From Parapristionchus giblindavisi (Eukaryota; Nematoda; Chromadorea; Rhabditida; Diplogasteridae), in assembly GCA_943737045.1 (NCBI GenBank), contig CALSFV010000004.1:1499501-1563500 (forward strand): a DNA stretch of 64,000 nt. The letters run 5' to 3'. Positions 35,276 through 46,562 of this stretch are shown here, piece by piece; positions within the stretch are counted from its first letter, which is position 1; each line of letters starts with the position of its first letter. The translations under genes and the position numbers were made by a program. The notes beneath the pieces were generated by a model. The model saw only the letters and a program-made list of their open reading frames with translations. It was not told the origin of the DNA and did not search any database.

Positions 35276-36244
35276 TAGCACGCTGTAAACTAAAAATTTT
35301 GCACCAGGTGCACGGACGCTGAAATTTAGCAGTGCCGGAACAATTTTAGTTAATTTCTTTCAAAGTGAATACTTGTTGGCATTTTTTTTAAATTTGGCTG
35401 AGTATCGGCCATTTTTGACATTGGTGTTGTTTTTTATCAGAAATTTTAAAAACGATCTTCTTGTATGCTTTTCAGGTTGCCATCAAAATAGATTTTGGAC
35501 AAAAAGTGCACGGCAAATTTTGGGCCATTTTCATTTCGGACGAAAAAATGCAGAGCAATTTTCTGTCCACTTTTTGTGCTTCTTCGTTCTTGTTTACCGG
35601 TCTTGTGTGCAAAAGAAAACTGCATCGGAGAGGAGTCGATCCGACAACCTCTCGAATATGAGTCAGACGCGCTACTAATAGGCCATTCGGTCGTATGCAT
35701 CGCTCCTCTCATTCTATCATTCTCATTTTTTCCTCATTCTTTCTTCATTGTTCATTCATTCTTTTTTCTCATTCTTTTTTCTCATTCTCATTCTTCATTG
35801 ATAGGAATTAGTGGAGCAATGTAAACGACCGAATGGCCTATTGGTTGCGCGTCTGACTCATAATCGAGAGGTTGTTGGATCGACTCCTCTCCGATGTAGT
35901 TATCTTTTGCACGCAATACCGGTGCACTAGAACGAAGAAGCAGAAAAAGTGGACAGAAAATTGCTCTGCAATTTTTCGTCCAAAATGAAAATGGCCAAAA
36001 ATTTACCGTGCACTTTTTGTCCAAATCTTTTTTAACGCAAACATTCTACTTTTCATTTTGAAAGTGCAAAATAAAAATGGAAAACAATAAAAATGCAGAA
36101 TTGTTCCAGTTATTTTAAATATTAATCCTGAACGGCCATTTTTACAAAAAAGGAAAAATTTCACTTTAAAAAATAAAAAAGCATTATGTAGGAAAATAAT
36201 TATTCTATGCACCTGGTGCAAAATTTTTAGTTTACAGCGTGCTA
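35276..36244. mobile_element. 0.97-kb foldback element carrying a tRNA-Met-like segment in both arms
   Basis: The 37-bp ends start tagcacgctgtaaactaa and are flanked by TA. Inside, both arms contain a segment matching the middle of an elongator tRNA-Met: gcgcgtctgactcataatcg (CAT in the anticodon position) followed by a box-B-like ggatcgactcc. The arms differ by substitutions; the right arm (35830-35905) is the better tRNA match. Acceptor stems do not pair, so it is tRNA-derived, not a tRNA gene. The spacer is a run of cattctt repeats. Confidence 0.75.
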
Positions 36245-36306
36245 TATACTTGTTCATATTAATTTAATTATTATTAATTTAATATTTAATTCAGATCATA
36301 ATCTCA

Positions 36307-36400
36307 CTAGAGCAACCTCCGCACAACCTCGTTAGCCCCGTCAATACAAGCATCTACAATACAATCCGTCTCATATTCAAGGGAGGCGGAGAGGATGATG
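36307..36400 (-). CDS. Orphan C-terminal coding segment
   Basis: The minus strand reads ASLEYETDCIVDACIDGAN, then EVVRRLL and a TAG at 36307-36309. The composition is protein-like in an A/T-rich setting. I find no AG acceptor immediately upstream, so the exon start is unresolved. It might be the last exon of the gene whose first exon is at 37200-37246, or a fossil. No family recognised. Confidence 0.35.
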
Positions 36401-36512
36401 TTTGTTGATTATTTTTATTATTTTAAAATATGGTTTATTGATTACCATGTTCAATTCTGAACATTACTCGGAATATACTTCATTAATCATTAATATAATA
36501 AAGTCTTACAAG

Positions 36513-36858
36513 TTTAAAGATGGAGGCCCTCGAATGTCTATGCAAATACGTAACATCATTTGTGCAAGAGATTAGTGATATGTAAGAAATTAGCGTGGCC
36601 AGGCCTCTATCACTTGGTGTAGTGGTAAATGCGCTGTCTAGTTAGCGTAACGTCGCGGGTTCGAAACCTATAGCCAAACTTTCTTATTTTCAAAATTTCG
36701 CGCCTTTGCCTGTACATCAAGCATGATTCGTTCATAATTCTAGCGATCAATAAGCTGAATTAGCAGAAAATAATCTATGAACGGTTTGCAGAACCACTGG
36801 CTATATTTCTGTCTTCACAGTTTGTTCACGAAAATATTCGCCGGACTCCACCTTTAAA
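36513..36858. repeat. tRNA-like element with imperfect inverted ends
   Basis: The left end tttaaagatggaggccctcg and the right end (complement tttaaaggtggagtccggcg) are imperfect inverted repeats. Inside lies a tRNA-like stretch: box A tggtgtagtggtaaatgcg and box B gcgggttcgaaacc (36613-36670). Stems are poor, so a tRNA-derived SINE/MITE is likelier than a tRNA gene. Confidence 0.55.
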
Positions 36859-37199
36859 TCTGATGTGCATACAAACTTATAATTGTTCATTATATCCTAT
36901 TCATTTAATGCATTATACGAAGTGTTTTATCATTAAAACCATTTAAGTTTACGTTTTCGTGTTATCAGTATTAGGAAATCGATTTCGTTATGAATATTAT
37001 AATTACAAAAATAGAAGCCTGATTATCCACCCTTTGCATTCAATTTTAAGAAACAAAAAAACGCTAGAATATCTTATTTTTGTCATGATAATCGACAATT
37101 TCATGAAAGGCATGAATTGTATGAAAATTAAAATTTAAAAATTATCGTAGTTTAAAAAAAATTTCCTCTTGACGGTATGAAATAAATATAATGGCTCAC

Positions 37200-37246
37200 C
37201 GTTCATTTTCTTCTTTCAGCAAAACCAAATCGTTAGATGCACTCAT
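37200..37246 (-). CDS. First exon of an unidentified minus-strand gene
   Basis: ATG then SASNDLVLLKEENE and two bases before a GTGAGC donor. A TTTGTAG acceptor-like site lies 10 bases upstream of the ATG. The next exon could not be located with confidence; the orphan segment at 36307-36400 is one candidate. Confidence 0.45.
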
Positions 37247-37699
37247 CCTAATCTACTACAAATCAATATAATACGTCTTGGTAATCAATAATCTGCCTTT
37301 CAAATAAAATTATCGCAATTTGACAGTATGCAAATAGAATCAAACAAATTAAATCTGAATATTTAAGTTGTTCATTTTTTAATGATATTATTCAAAAGAT
37401 CAAGAAAAAAGCTACGCGGTCAAGGGATGGTGAAGGAGGTAGAGGGAGAGGGAGGGGGGGGGGGGGGGGTTCAAGCGCTTATAAGATTACATGCAAGAAG
37501 TGTTCATGAACTAAACGAGTAAGAAACACATCTACGAATCGTTTGATAGCATATTCCGCATGGCAGAATCTTATAGTTAGCAAGATCGATATTAGACTAT
37601 TCTGAAATCAGGGGATTTCTGATGAATATCGATTGTTGTCTCGATTCGTTGTCAAAATGTTGTTAATTTTCTTCGTAAATTCTGTATAATTTTCTGACA
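37247..37699. promoter_or_regulatory. Divergent promoter candidate
   Basis: The 453 bp between the head-to-head starts at 37246 (minus) and 37700 (plus). It holds a G run of about 16 (37454-37469) preceded by gagggagaggga. No other element recognised. Confidence 0.3.
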
Positions 37700-37789
37700 A
37701 TGAGCACATACAAGGAAATAGTTATACACGAGTTCTATTTTGAACGAAGAGAATTGACAGAGAATGAGAAGCGAACGACGATTGTTCAG
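37700..37789 (+). CDS. First exon of an unidentified plus-strand gene
   Basis: ATG then STYKEIVIHEFYFERRELT, ENEKRTTIVQ, 30 codons in phase 0 before a GTTTTA donor. The sequence is charged and coding-like. The next exon is not evident before the giant palindrome starts at 38114; the exons at 45944-46365 beyond the palindrome are a possible continuation but need a different phase. Confidence 0.45.
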
Positions 37790-40009
37790 GTTTTAAAAAC
37801 ACATTTATTATTTTATATTGAAAATGGTGTTATTTACAATTATGAAAAAAATAGTGTTTAATTGTGACAGATCATTAATCAAATCTGACAAGTATTGATT
37901 TTTGTAGAAAAATGATAAAATTGATTGACAACTCGTATCAGTCAATCAATAAAATCACAATGATCAATAACTACAGTAATCAATAAGTACAGTAATGCAC
38001 AGGAATCAATAAGTACAGTAATGCACAGGAATCAATAAGTACATCAATAAAGACTCATTTGCATGTATCCTCAAATATAGCCGCGACTGAAAACAAAGAG
38101 AGTGAGAGTGATAGAGATAGAGAGGGAGTGGTAGATCAGTCACATCGTCTCTCATACATCGATCGATGAATCGTCTCATTGTTATGTCTCTTTCTCTGGC
38201 TGACTGTTCCCTGCCTTTTCCGTCTGATTTTCCCGCCATTTTCAGTTATCATCACGTTTCACTATGCTTTTTGATGTTACTTTCGTAGTTAGTTCGCCCT
38301 CTCCTTCTACTTCTTTAAGTACCCATCTCTGTCTTTCCTTGCGATTCTATCTCCCTTCATCACTCTACCTTTATCTCTTATCGAATGGAAATATCTATAG
38401 CCTCGTAACCAATCACTTTAGAATTTGTCTTTGTTTATTTGCACATCTTATCATTGTTGTTGTCTAGACCTATTGTATTTCCATTTGCATATTATCCAAA
38501 ATCATACTCATACTACGCGTTCTCACTTTGTTTCCTTCATTTGCAGTTTTCGCTCATCCTTCCAATCTCTCCTTTTCACATTTCAAAGCTCATCTATGTA
38601 TGGATCTTCTGTCGTTCGTTTATCATCAGTCACTCTTCCTTTCCGTCTCTTCCTCTCTATCTCTCTTACATCCATTATCATGCCAATCGATCATTAGGGA
38701 CGAGAGTAGATCATCAATCGATAATACGAGAGAGATGGAAGGAAGGGAAGTGAGCCTACCATCTTTTGTGCGTCTATATTTTGATATATTTGATATATAT
38801 CTCTCTGTTTATGTTGCATTTCTCTCTCTTCTAACCTTCTCAACTTTATTCACATTCTTCTGCTCCGCATTTAATAATAATTTGGAGGCCGTATCCATGA
38901 AGCGTTACAAACAATTTGTCGATAAACGTGACGTCACGAGATTAGACATAGACGTTATGTCAACTTTTACGACTTACGCCATGGATACATTCTCAGACGA
39001 TGTGCGACGATTCCAATTCGTAATTGTATTTACTGCACTCTGGCCACGACTGTCCTTTGGCCCACGAGACAGTGTGGCCAGTGTGGAGAGTGGTCTCAAT
39101 TTGTTTGCATAATCATTTAAATCATTTCCAATCCATTTCAGAGGTCGGCACGACACCTATCGCAAGCATCGTAGATGACGTGATCGACTAAGATGACGTC
39201 ATTCTGTGCTGATCCGCACAAGGTATGCGCTTTTTTCTGAAACATGATCTTTGACGGGAATATAAAACATTTCAATTTCTCATTTTACAGGCCGAATCGT
39301 CGCTTTCCATTGTCATGTCCGATTAGCAAGGCCGTCTAGAAGCTCGTCATCACTGCGTATATGACATCAGATGATGGCCACAGGGTCCTGAAGCTTCTTT
39401 GAAGGTACGAGCCTTAATTGGATTCTCTTTCCTGTTATGTTATGTTCAAGTCGCGAAAAGACGAAAAGTTTGTGGAGATTTTGCCTATCTTTTTTCATGG
39501 CTTGAACAGAATCTCTGTTAGAATTTACTTCACCTTCGTTACTTCATTTACTTTGGCTTTGCTGACGTCCCCTTCACTGCTCACTTATCTGTCTCGTTGA
39601 CACAAGCCTAAGCTTTATACAAATTGATCGGTCACAAAGCTCAAATCGTTGAGTCTCGTAATTTGCTATTTTGCAGGACGAATCGCTCCTGTCAACAAAC
39701 ATCTTCGCAAACTCGTCGTCCTCTTCGTTGATGGTCTACTCGATTCTTCAGAAGTGTTACGCCGCCAATCCCCGACTTCCGCGTTCTGCCGGCCTATTCC
39801 AGCACTGGCTGGAACTCGTTTTCCGAAAAAATAAAGAATTTGGGGTTGTTAATGTTTGAAATCAGTGTCTAAGCCCGCGAAGTTAAATGGGCGGGGTCAG
39901 CATCGCTATATACATAAGGTTCGCAAAAAATGGGCGGAGTCATGCATCGTTCTATAAGTACGGGAGCGGATGAGTATATGTAGTTCGTTTGATACGTCTT
40001 CTAATAGGG

Positions 40010-40090
40010 ACCCATGGTCTAGTGGATAGCAGCTCTAACTATCAATCCGATCGGTTGGTCGGCAGGGAGGTTCGATCCCCCGATAAGGAG
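40010..40090 (+). repeat. tRNA-like segment in left palindrome arm
   Basis: Box A is tggtctagtggatagca and box B is ggttcgatccc, with a plausible T arm (gggag loop ccccc, one mismatch). The 5' and 3' ends do not form an acceptor stem, and a long extra segment separates the anticodon region from the T arm. tRNA-derived, probably not a functional tRNA. Confidence 0.55.
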
Positions 40091-43000
40091 CAGAAAAAGA
40101 AAAAATATACCAACAGAACCCATCTCTTTTTGCCATTTTTTCTTGATGCATTTACGCTGTGCTAGCTTGCTATGCTAAGGTGGAGTGCATGTCAGAAGTC
40201 TCACAGAATGATCATGAATTGCAAACTAACTTTTTTTATCTTTGATCTTTGTTAACAATTTTTCGCACAATGGTCGAAAATATCGATTTTCAACAGTTTT
40301 CTTAGTTGTTAAATTTCACTTGTTATTTTCTGTTTAATGAAGATAAATCTAACATTTAAAATATTGAAATACGACTATATTATTGACTACAAGATCATTA
40401 TAGTATCGATTACAAGATAGGAAGTGGTTCCCTTGTAGTCCTAGATCAGTGATAGTGGCCAGATGTTCAGACGAGATCGATGGGCAGAGACGCAGAGAGT
40501 CATCGCGCGCTCACTGAACTCGATTTACCGACACTGTTGAGACGGGTGGAAGGCGGGGATTACTTCACTGAAAAAATATTAAAATTTAAAAAAATAATAA
40601 TTTTGATAAAATTAAGACTTTGAATGGCTCTAATAATTTTATTGGCACAGATTTCGTGTCGAAATATATGCGAAAGATTACTCTTTCCTGCAGAAATTTC
40701 TTTAGTTGTTTTTTAAAAAAAATTTTATTTCTATTATTTCATTCTTTTTGCAAAACATATTTTGTAATGTTTTAATTTGACGCTTAAAGAGAGTGTGCAA
40801 CGAAAAAAATGATCTGAACTTATTTTATTCTATTGTTCAAACCAATAATTATAATCGCCTACTGTTTTGTTTTTTTTTGTTTAAAACAAAACATAGATAA
40901 TATAAACATAGATAATTATGTGGTAAGGTTAAGTGGTTCCGCACGTTATCATAATTATTGGTTTGAGCATCATACTCAGCTTTATCAACTAAATAAATTT
41001 CTGGCCATTGGGAAAGAGTAATCTTTCGCATATCATTCCGGATTTCGCATTACTGTAGTTGTAGAATATACCATGATCATAGTACTACGCGTCAAAATAA
41101 AAGTCAAAATATATATTATATATTGAATTTTTTTTGCGAAAAGAATGATCTTGTATGCACATCTTTGAAAATTACACTAGCTTAATTAGCATTCACATCG
41201 TGTTGTTGACGATTGGAATAAACTTATCAATAGTTCTATTACTTATCCCCCTGTTGAATGAATTTATTATTATTATTTCTTATTATTATTCTGATTTTTT
41301 CCCAGGTACTGTGTGCTGTCGTAGTCCGTGCAAAGTGATTTATTAAAGTCATTTAGTAGGCGACATCGGTGTTTTGTTACTGTCGGAAGAAAGAAGAGCT
41401 TTTCCCCTATGCACATCAGAGTCCCACTCTTGATAAATGTGTTTTAAACAACAACAAAAAAAACACTAGGCGATTATAATTATTGGTTTGAGCACCATAC
41501 TCAGCTTCATCAACTAAGTATATTTCTGCAGGAAAGAGTAATATCAAGCCTGTCACGAGAGAATCGAGCTAAAATGGCAATTCTTCGGAATGGACCGAAA
41601 ATCATGAAATGAGTTAGCATCCGTTTTCGGTACTTCTAGGCATTCCCTACCATCCCCCCAAAGTCCCATTGTGTAAATATCATTCTGGAGCTCCCTACAC
41701 CGGGTCGGTCATCCGGGAACCCAACTTTGAACTCAAATATCTCGGTTCAGGTGCATTTCTGTGAAAAAACTACCACGGGGGAAACCCCGCTATTTTTCCG
41801 TGCTCTATCGATCTAAACAAACCAGAGGTCATGAAAGTGCTTCCGAACAGCGCTACACTATGGGCCAAATAACTCAAAACCTGCCGATTCGGCGCGGCAA
41901 AGCCTGAAATATGTTATGTAACTTTTCGAGGGCTACAAAATAAGTGGTTTACGAAAAAAATACGTCCATGGAGACTTGTGAATCATCCCCTTGGAAATTT
42001 CCTGATGATTTGAAAATTTTTTTTTGATGATCATTTACGCCACCCACAATCTCTCGTTTTACACACTCTCTCGCATATTCCTTTTCATTCCATTCCATTC
42101 CATTCTACACCGCACGGTCTCAAGCGCGCGGTGCGGAATGAAACGTATCGTTTTCTCCCTTTCTTTTCCCTGTATTTCTTTCACTATCCGGCGAGAGAGT
42201 GTGTGAAACAAGAGATTGTGGTTGGGCGAAAATGACTTCAAGTCATCAGGAAATTTCAAAGGCGATGATCCACACGTCTCCATGGACGTATTTTTTTCGT
42301 AAACCACTCATTTTGTAGCCCTCGAAAAGTTACATAACATATTTCAGGCTTTGCCGCGCCGAATCGGCAGGTTTTGAGTTATTTGGCCCATAGTGTAACG
42401 CTGTTCGGAAGCACTTTCATGACCTCTGGTTTATTTAGATCGATAGAGCACGGAAGAATAGCGGGGGTTTCCCTCGTGGTAGTTTTTCACAGAAATGCAC
42501 CAGAACCGAGATATTTGCGTTCAAAGTTGGGTTCCCGGATGACCGACCCGGTGTAGGGAGCCCCAGAATGATATTTACACAATGGGACTTTGGGGGATTG
42601 TAGGGCATGCCTAAACAAGAAAAAAACTGGGGAGAACTCGTTTTGTGATTTTTCTCCATTCCGGTCGTTAGCTCGATTCTCTCGTGACAGGCGTGATATT
42701 TCGCATAAATTTCGACTTTTCCATACGAAATCTGTGCCAATAAAAATATTAGAGTCATTCAAAGTCTTTATTTTATCAAAATTATTATTTTTTTAAATTT
42801 TAATATTTTTTCGAGAACAGAGAAATAGTGTGCGCAATGAAGAGATCATTGAGTGAGATTACTCTCCCTTTAAATATATCACTTTTAACAAAGAATTCAA
42901 TCAATAGAATCGAGATCTGTGGTGCGTGGTGTGTAGGAAACGTCTCATGCAAGCTTAATTCGTTCAACGAATTTTCATTTTTATGTCATTTGTTTCTACT

Positions 43001-43804
43001 AAAGATTTATCATTAAATTTTTAATTGAAATGATAAATTTCAACGTATCAAATAGAATAAAATAAGTTCAGATCATTTTTTTCGTTGCACACTCTCTTTA
43101 AGCGTCAAATTAAAACATTACAAAATATGTTTTGCGAAAAGAATGAAATAATAGAAATAAAATTTGAAAAAAAAAACAACTAAATAAATTTCTGCAGGAA
43201 AGAGTAATCTTTCGCATATATTTCGACTTTTCCATACGAAATCTGTGCCAATAAAATTATTAGAGCCATTCAAAGTCTTTATTTTATCAAAATTATTATT
43301 TTTTAAATTTTAATATTTTTTCAGTGAAGTTATCCCCGCCTTCTACCCGTCTCAACAGTGTCGGTAAATCGAGTTCAGTGAGCGCGCGATGACTCTCTGC
43401 GTCTCTGCCCATCGATCTCGTCTGAACATCTGGCCACTATCACTGATCTAGGACTACAAGGGAACCACTTCCTATCTTGTAATCGATACTATAATGATCT
43501 TGTAGTCAATAATATAGTCGTATTTCAATATTTTAAATGTTAGATTTATCTTCATTAAACAGAAAATAACAAGTGAAATTTAACAACTAAGAAAACTGTT
43601 GAAAATCGATATTTTCGACCATTGTGCGAAAAATTGTTAACAAAGATCAAAGATAAAAAAAGTTAGTTTGCAATTCATGATCATTCTGTGAGACTTCTGA
43701 CATGCACTCCACCTTAGCATAGCAAGCTAGCACAGCGTAAATGCATCAAGAAAAAATGGCAAAAAGAGATGGGTTCTGTTGGTATATTTTTTCTTTTTCT
43801 GCTC

Positions 43805-43885
43805 CTTATCGGGGGATCGAACCTCCCTGCCGACCAACCGATCGGATTGATAGTTAGAGCTGCTATCCACTAGACCATGGGTCCC
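43805..43885 (-). repeat. tRNA-like segment in right palindrome arm
   Basis: Exact reverse-complement counterpart of the segment at 40010-40090, with intact box A and box B. Confidence 0.55.
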
Positions 43886-45943
43886 TATTAGAAGACGTAT
43901 CAAACGAACTACATATACTCATCCGCTCCCGTACTTATAGAACGATGCATGACTCCGCCCATTTTTTGCGAACCTTATGTATATAGCGATGCTGACCCCG
44001 CCCATTTAACTTCGCGGGCTTAGACACTGATTTCAAACATTAACAACCCCAAATTCTTTATTTTTTCGGAAAACGAGTTCCAGCCAGTGCTGGAATAGGC
44101 CGGCAGAACGCGGAAGTCGGGGATTGGCGGCGTAACACTTCTGAAGAATCGAGTAGACCATCAACGAAGAGGACGACGAGTTTGCGAAGATGTTTGTTGA
44201 CAGGAGCGATTCGTCCTGCAAAATAGCAAATTACGAGACTCAACGATTTGAGCTTTGTGACCGATCAATTTGTATAAAGCTTAGGCTTGTGTCAACGAGA
44301 CAGATAAGTGAGCAGTGAAGGGGACGTCAGCAAAGCCAAAGTAAATGAAGTAACGAAGGTGAAGTAAATTCTAACAGAGATTCTGTTCAAGCCATGAAAA
44401 AAGATAGGCAAAATCTCCACAAACTTTTCGTCTTTTCGCGACTTGAACATAACATAACAGGAAAGAGAATCCAATTAAGGCTCGTACCTTCAAAGAAGCT
44501 TCAGGACCCTGTGGCCATCATCTGATGTCATATACGCAGTGATGACGAGCTTCTAGACGGCCTTGCTAATCGGACATGACAATGGAAAGCGACGATTCGG
44601 CCTGTAAAATGAGAAATTGAAATGTTTTATATTCCCGTCAAAGATCATGTTTCAGAAAAAAGCGCATACCTTGTGCGGATCAGCACAGAATGACGTCATC
44701 TTAGTCGATCACGTCATCTACGATGCTTGCGATAGGTGTCGTGCCGACCTCTGAAATGGATTGGAAATGATTTAAATGATTATGCAAACAAATTGAGACC
44801 ACTCTCCACACTGGCCACACTGTCTCGTGGGCCAAAGGACAGTCGTGGCCAGAGTGCAGTAAATACAATTACGAATTGGAATCGTCGCACATCGTCTGAG
44901 AATGTATCCATGGCGTAAGTCGTAAAAGTTGACATAACGTCTATGTCTAATCTCGTGACGTCACGTTTATCGACAAATTGTTTGTAACGCTTCATGGATA
45001 CGGCCTCCAAATTATTATTAAATGCGGAGCAGAAGAATGTGAATAAAGTTGAGAGAAGGTTAGAAGAGAGAGAAATGCAACATAAACAGAGATATATATA
45101 TCAAATATATCAAAATATAGACGCACAAAAGATGGTAGGCTCACTTCCCTTCCTTCCATCTCTCTCGTAAACATTATCGATTGATGATCTACTCTCTTCC
45201 TTAGTAATCGATTGGCATGATAATGGATGTAAGAGAGATAGAGAGGAAGAGACGGAAAGGAAGAGTGACTGATGATAAACGAACGACAGAAGATCCATAC
45301 ATAGATGAGCTTTGAAATGTGAAAAGGAGAGATTGGAAGGATGAGCGAAAACTGCAAATGAAGGAAACAAAGTGAGAACGCGTAGTATGAGTATGATTTT
45401 GGATAATATGCAAATGGAAATACAATAGGTCTAGACAACAACAATGATAAGATATGCAAATAAACAAAGACAAATTCTAAAGTGATTGGTTACGAGGCTA
45501 TAGATATTTCCATTCGATAAGAGATAAAGGTAGAGTGATGAAGGGAGATAGAATCGCAAGGAAAGACAGAGATGGGTACTTAAAGAAGTAGAAGGAGAGG
45601 GCGAACTAACTACGAAAGTAACATCAAAAAGCATAGTGAAACGTGATGATAACTGAAAATGGCGGGAAAATCAGACGGAAAAGGCAGGGAACAGTCAGCC
45701 AGAGAAAGAGACATAACAATGAGACGATTCATCGATCGATGTATGAGAGACTATATGACTGATCTACCACTCCCTCTCTATCTCAGAGAGCCAGAGAGGG
45801 AACCGGTAAATTGGTAGTAGTGAAAATCAGACTCCATACAGTAATCACACTATAATTGCGTTTACATTTTATTTTTAAAAGCCTTTTTGAAATTGTGATT
45901 GAATATTATTTGTTTTGTGCGGTTACATTCTTTTTTGTTGTAG

Positions 45944-46365
45944 CCATGTTGAAGACCTGTCGAACTGTCTCTCGAAGGTCGTTATTCGCTTCAAACATCG
46001 CTTGTTGCAAGGAAAACAACGAAGGCAGTTCTCGGACGTGAAGAGGTATTCCATCTCTGTTACTTGCTTCCAGTCATAGAGTGTCATTGATGAAAGCGCC
46101 ATTTTGGGTTAAATACTTGTGTATTGATAGGTTAATAATGTAATTATACGTTCATTATCATTCTACTTAATTTGCTTATTTTGTTTCATGTTTCTTGTAA
46201 ACGCATAAAATGTAATTAAAGTAAGAATGTAATTGTAAATCTCGCGAATGAACTGGGCGATTTTTTATTGAGTAAACGAGGAAATCACTATATTTCATTT
46301 CATTTCATTGTAGAAGCCGTTCCGGAATGCGAATTGTATTGGTGGAGATGGATGGAGAAGATTAA
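45944..46365 (+). CDS. Two exons of an unidentified plus-strand gene (C-terminal end)
   Basis: Exon 45944-46045 (after TTTTTTGTTGTAG) reads HVEDLSNCLSKVVIRFKHRL then LQGKQRRQFSDVKR in phase 2, joins at GTATTC / TTTCATTGTAG to 46314-46365, and ends RSGMRIVLVEMDGED before TAA. The upstream exon is not identified. The first exon also contains an ATG two bases after the AG (45946), which would give a 30-codon frame MLKTCRTVSRRSLFA resembling a mitochondrial presequence that stops at TGA; only one of these readings can be right. No family recognised. Confidence 0.4.
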
Positions 46366-46562
46366 CACGTTCTCATTACTTCTCATATCAAAGGTACTAA
46401 TTTACTATAAAAGTTTATTATTATTTTAAATTATTTACGCCCGATTCGCGAAAGCTAAACTGAATATTGATTAGGTCTGCGAGTGTATGTGCATACTCGA
46501 AGATCAGCTGCTCATTTTGATCATTAAATTGATGAAGAAGATAAGATCAGAAAGAGGAATTG

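Larger units (their letters stand above)
38114..45784. repeat. 7.67-kb near-perfect palindrome
   Basis: The left arm 38114-40838 and right arm about 43046-45784 (about 2.7 kb each) are reverse complements with only scattered differences, such as cacatcgtct against catatagtct near the outer ends. The 2.2-kb centre is itself partly palindromic (about 41545-42010 against 42232-42697). Each arm contains exon-like blocks bounded by AG...GT (39142-39222, 39292-39404, 39678 onward), a 60-codon open frame (39678-39857, mirrored at 44035-44214), and a tRNA-like segment. No transposase is evident. Terminal duplications are not recognisable. It could be an amplified gene-fragment inverted duplication or a giant foldback element. 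Confidence 0.9.

Noticed and set aside
35830..35905. tRNA-Met gene
   Set aside because: The CAT anticodon region is good, but the D loop and acceptor stem are degenerate and the segment is part of a foldback element with a second decayed copy.
36609..36680. Possible tRNA gene
   Set aside because: Box A and box B are present, but the anticodon arm would read CTA (a stop anticodon), and the T and acceptor stems do not pair. Recorded as tRNA-like.
38528..39112. 194-codon plus-strand frame, the longest in the window
   Set aside because: It is Ser/Phe/Leu-rich from pyrimidine tracts, crosses exon-like boundaries, and is matched in the other arm only in part (the mirrored copy is broken). Only the stretch near MKRYKQFVDKRD looks coding-like, and I cannot assign it.
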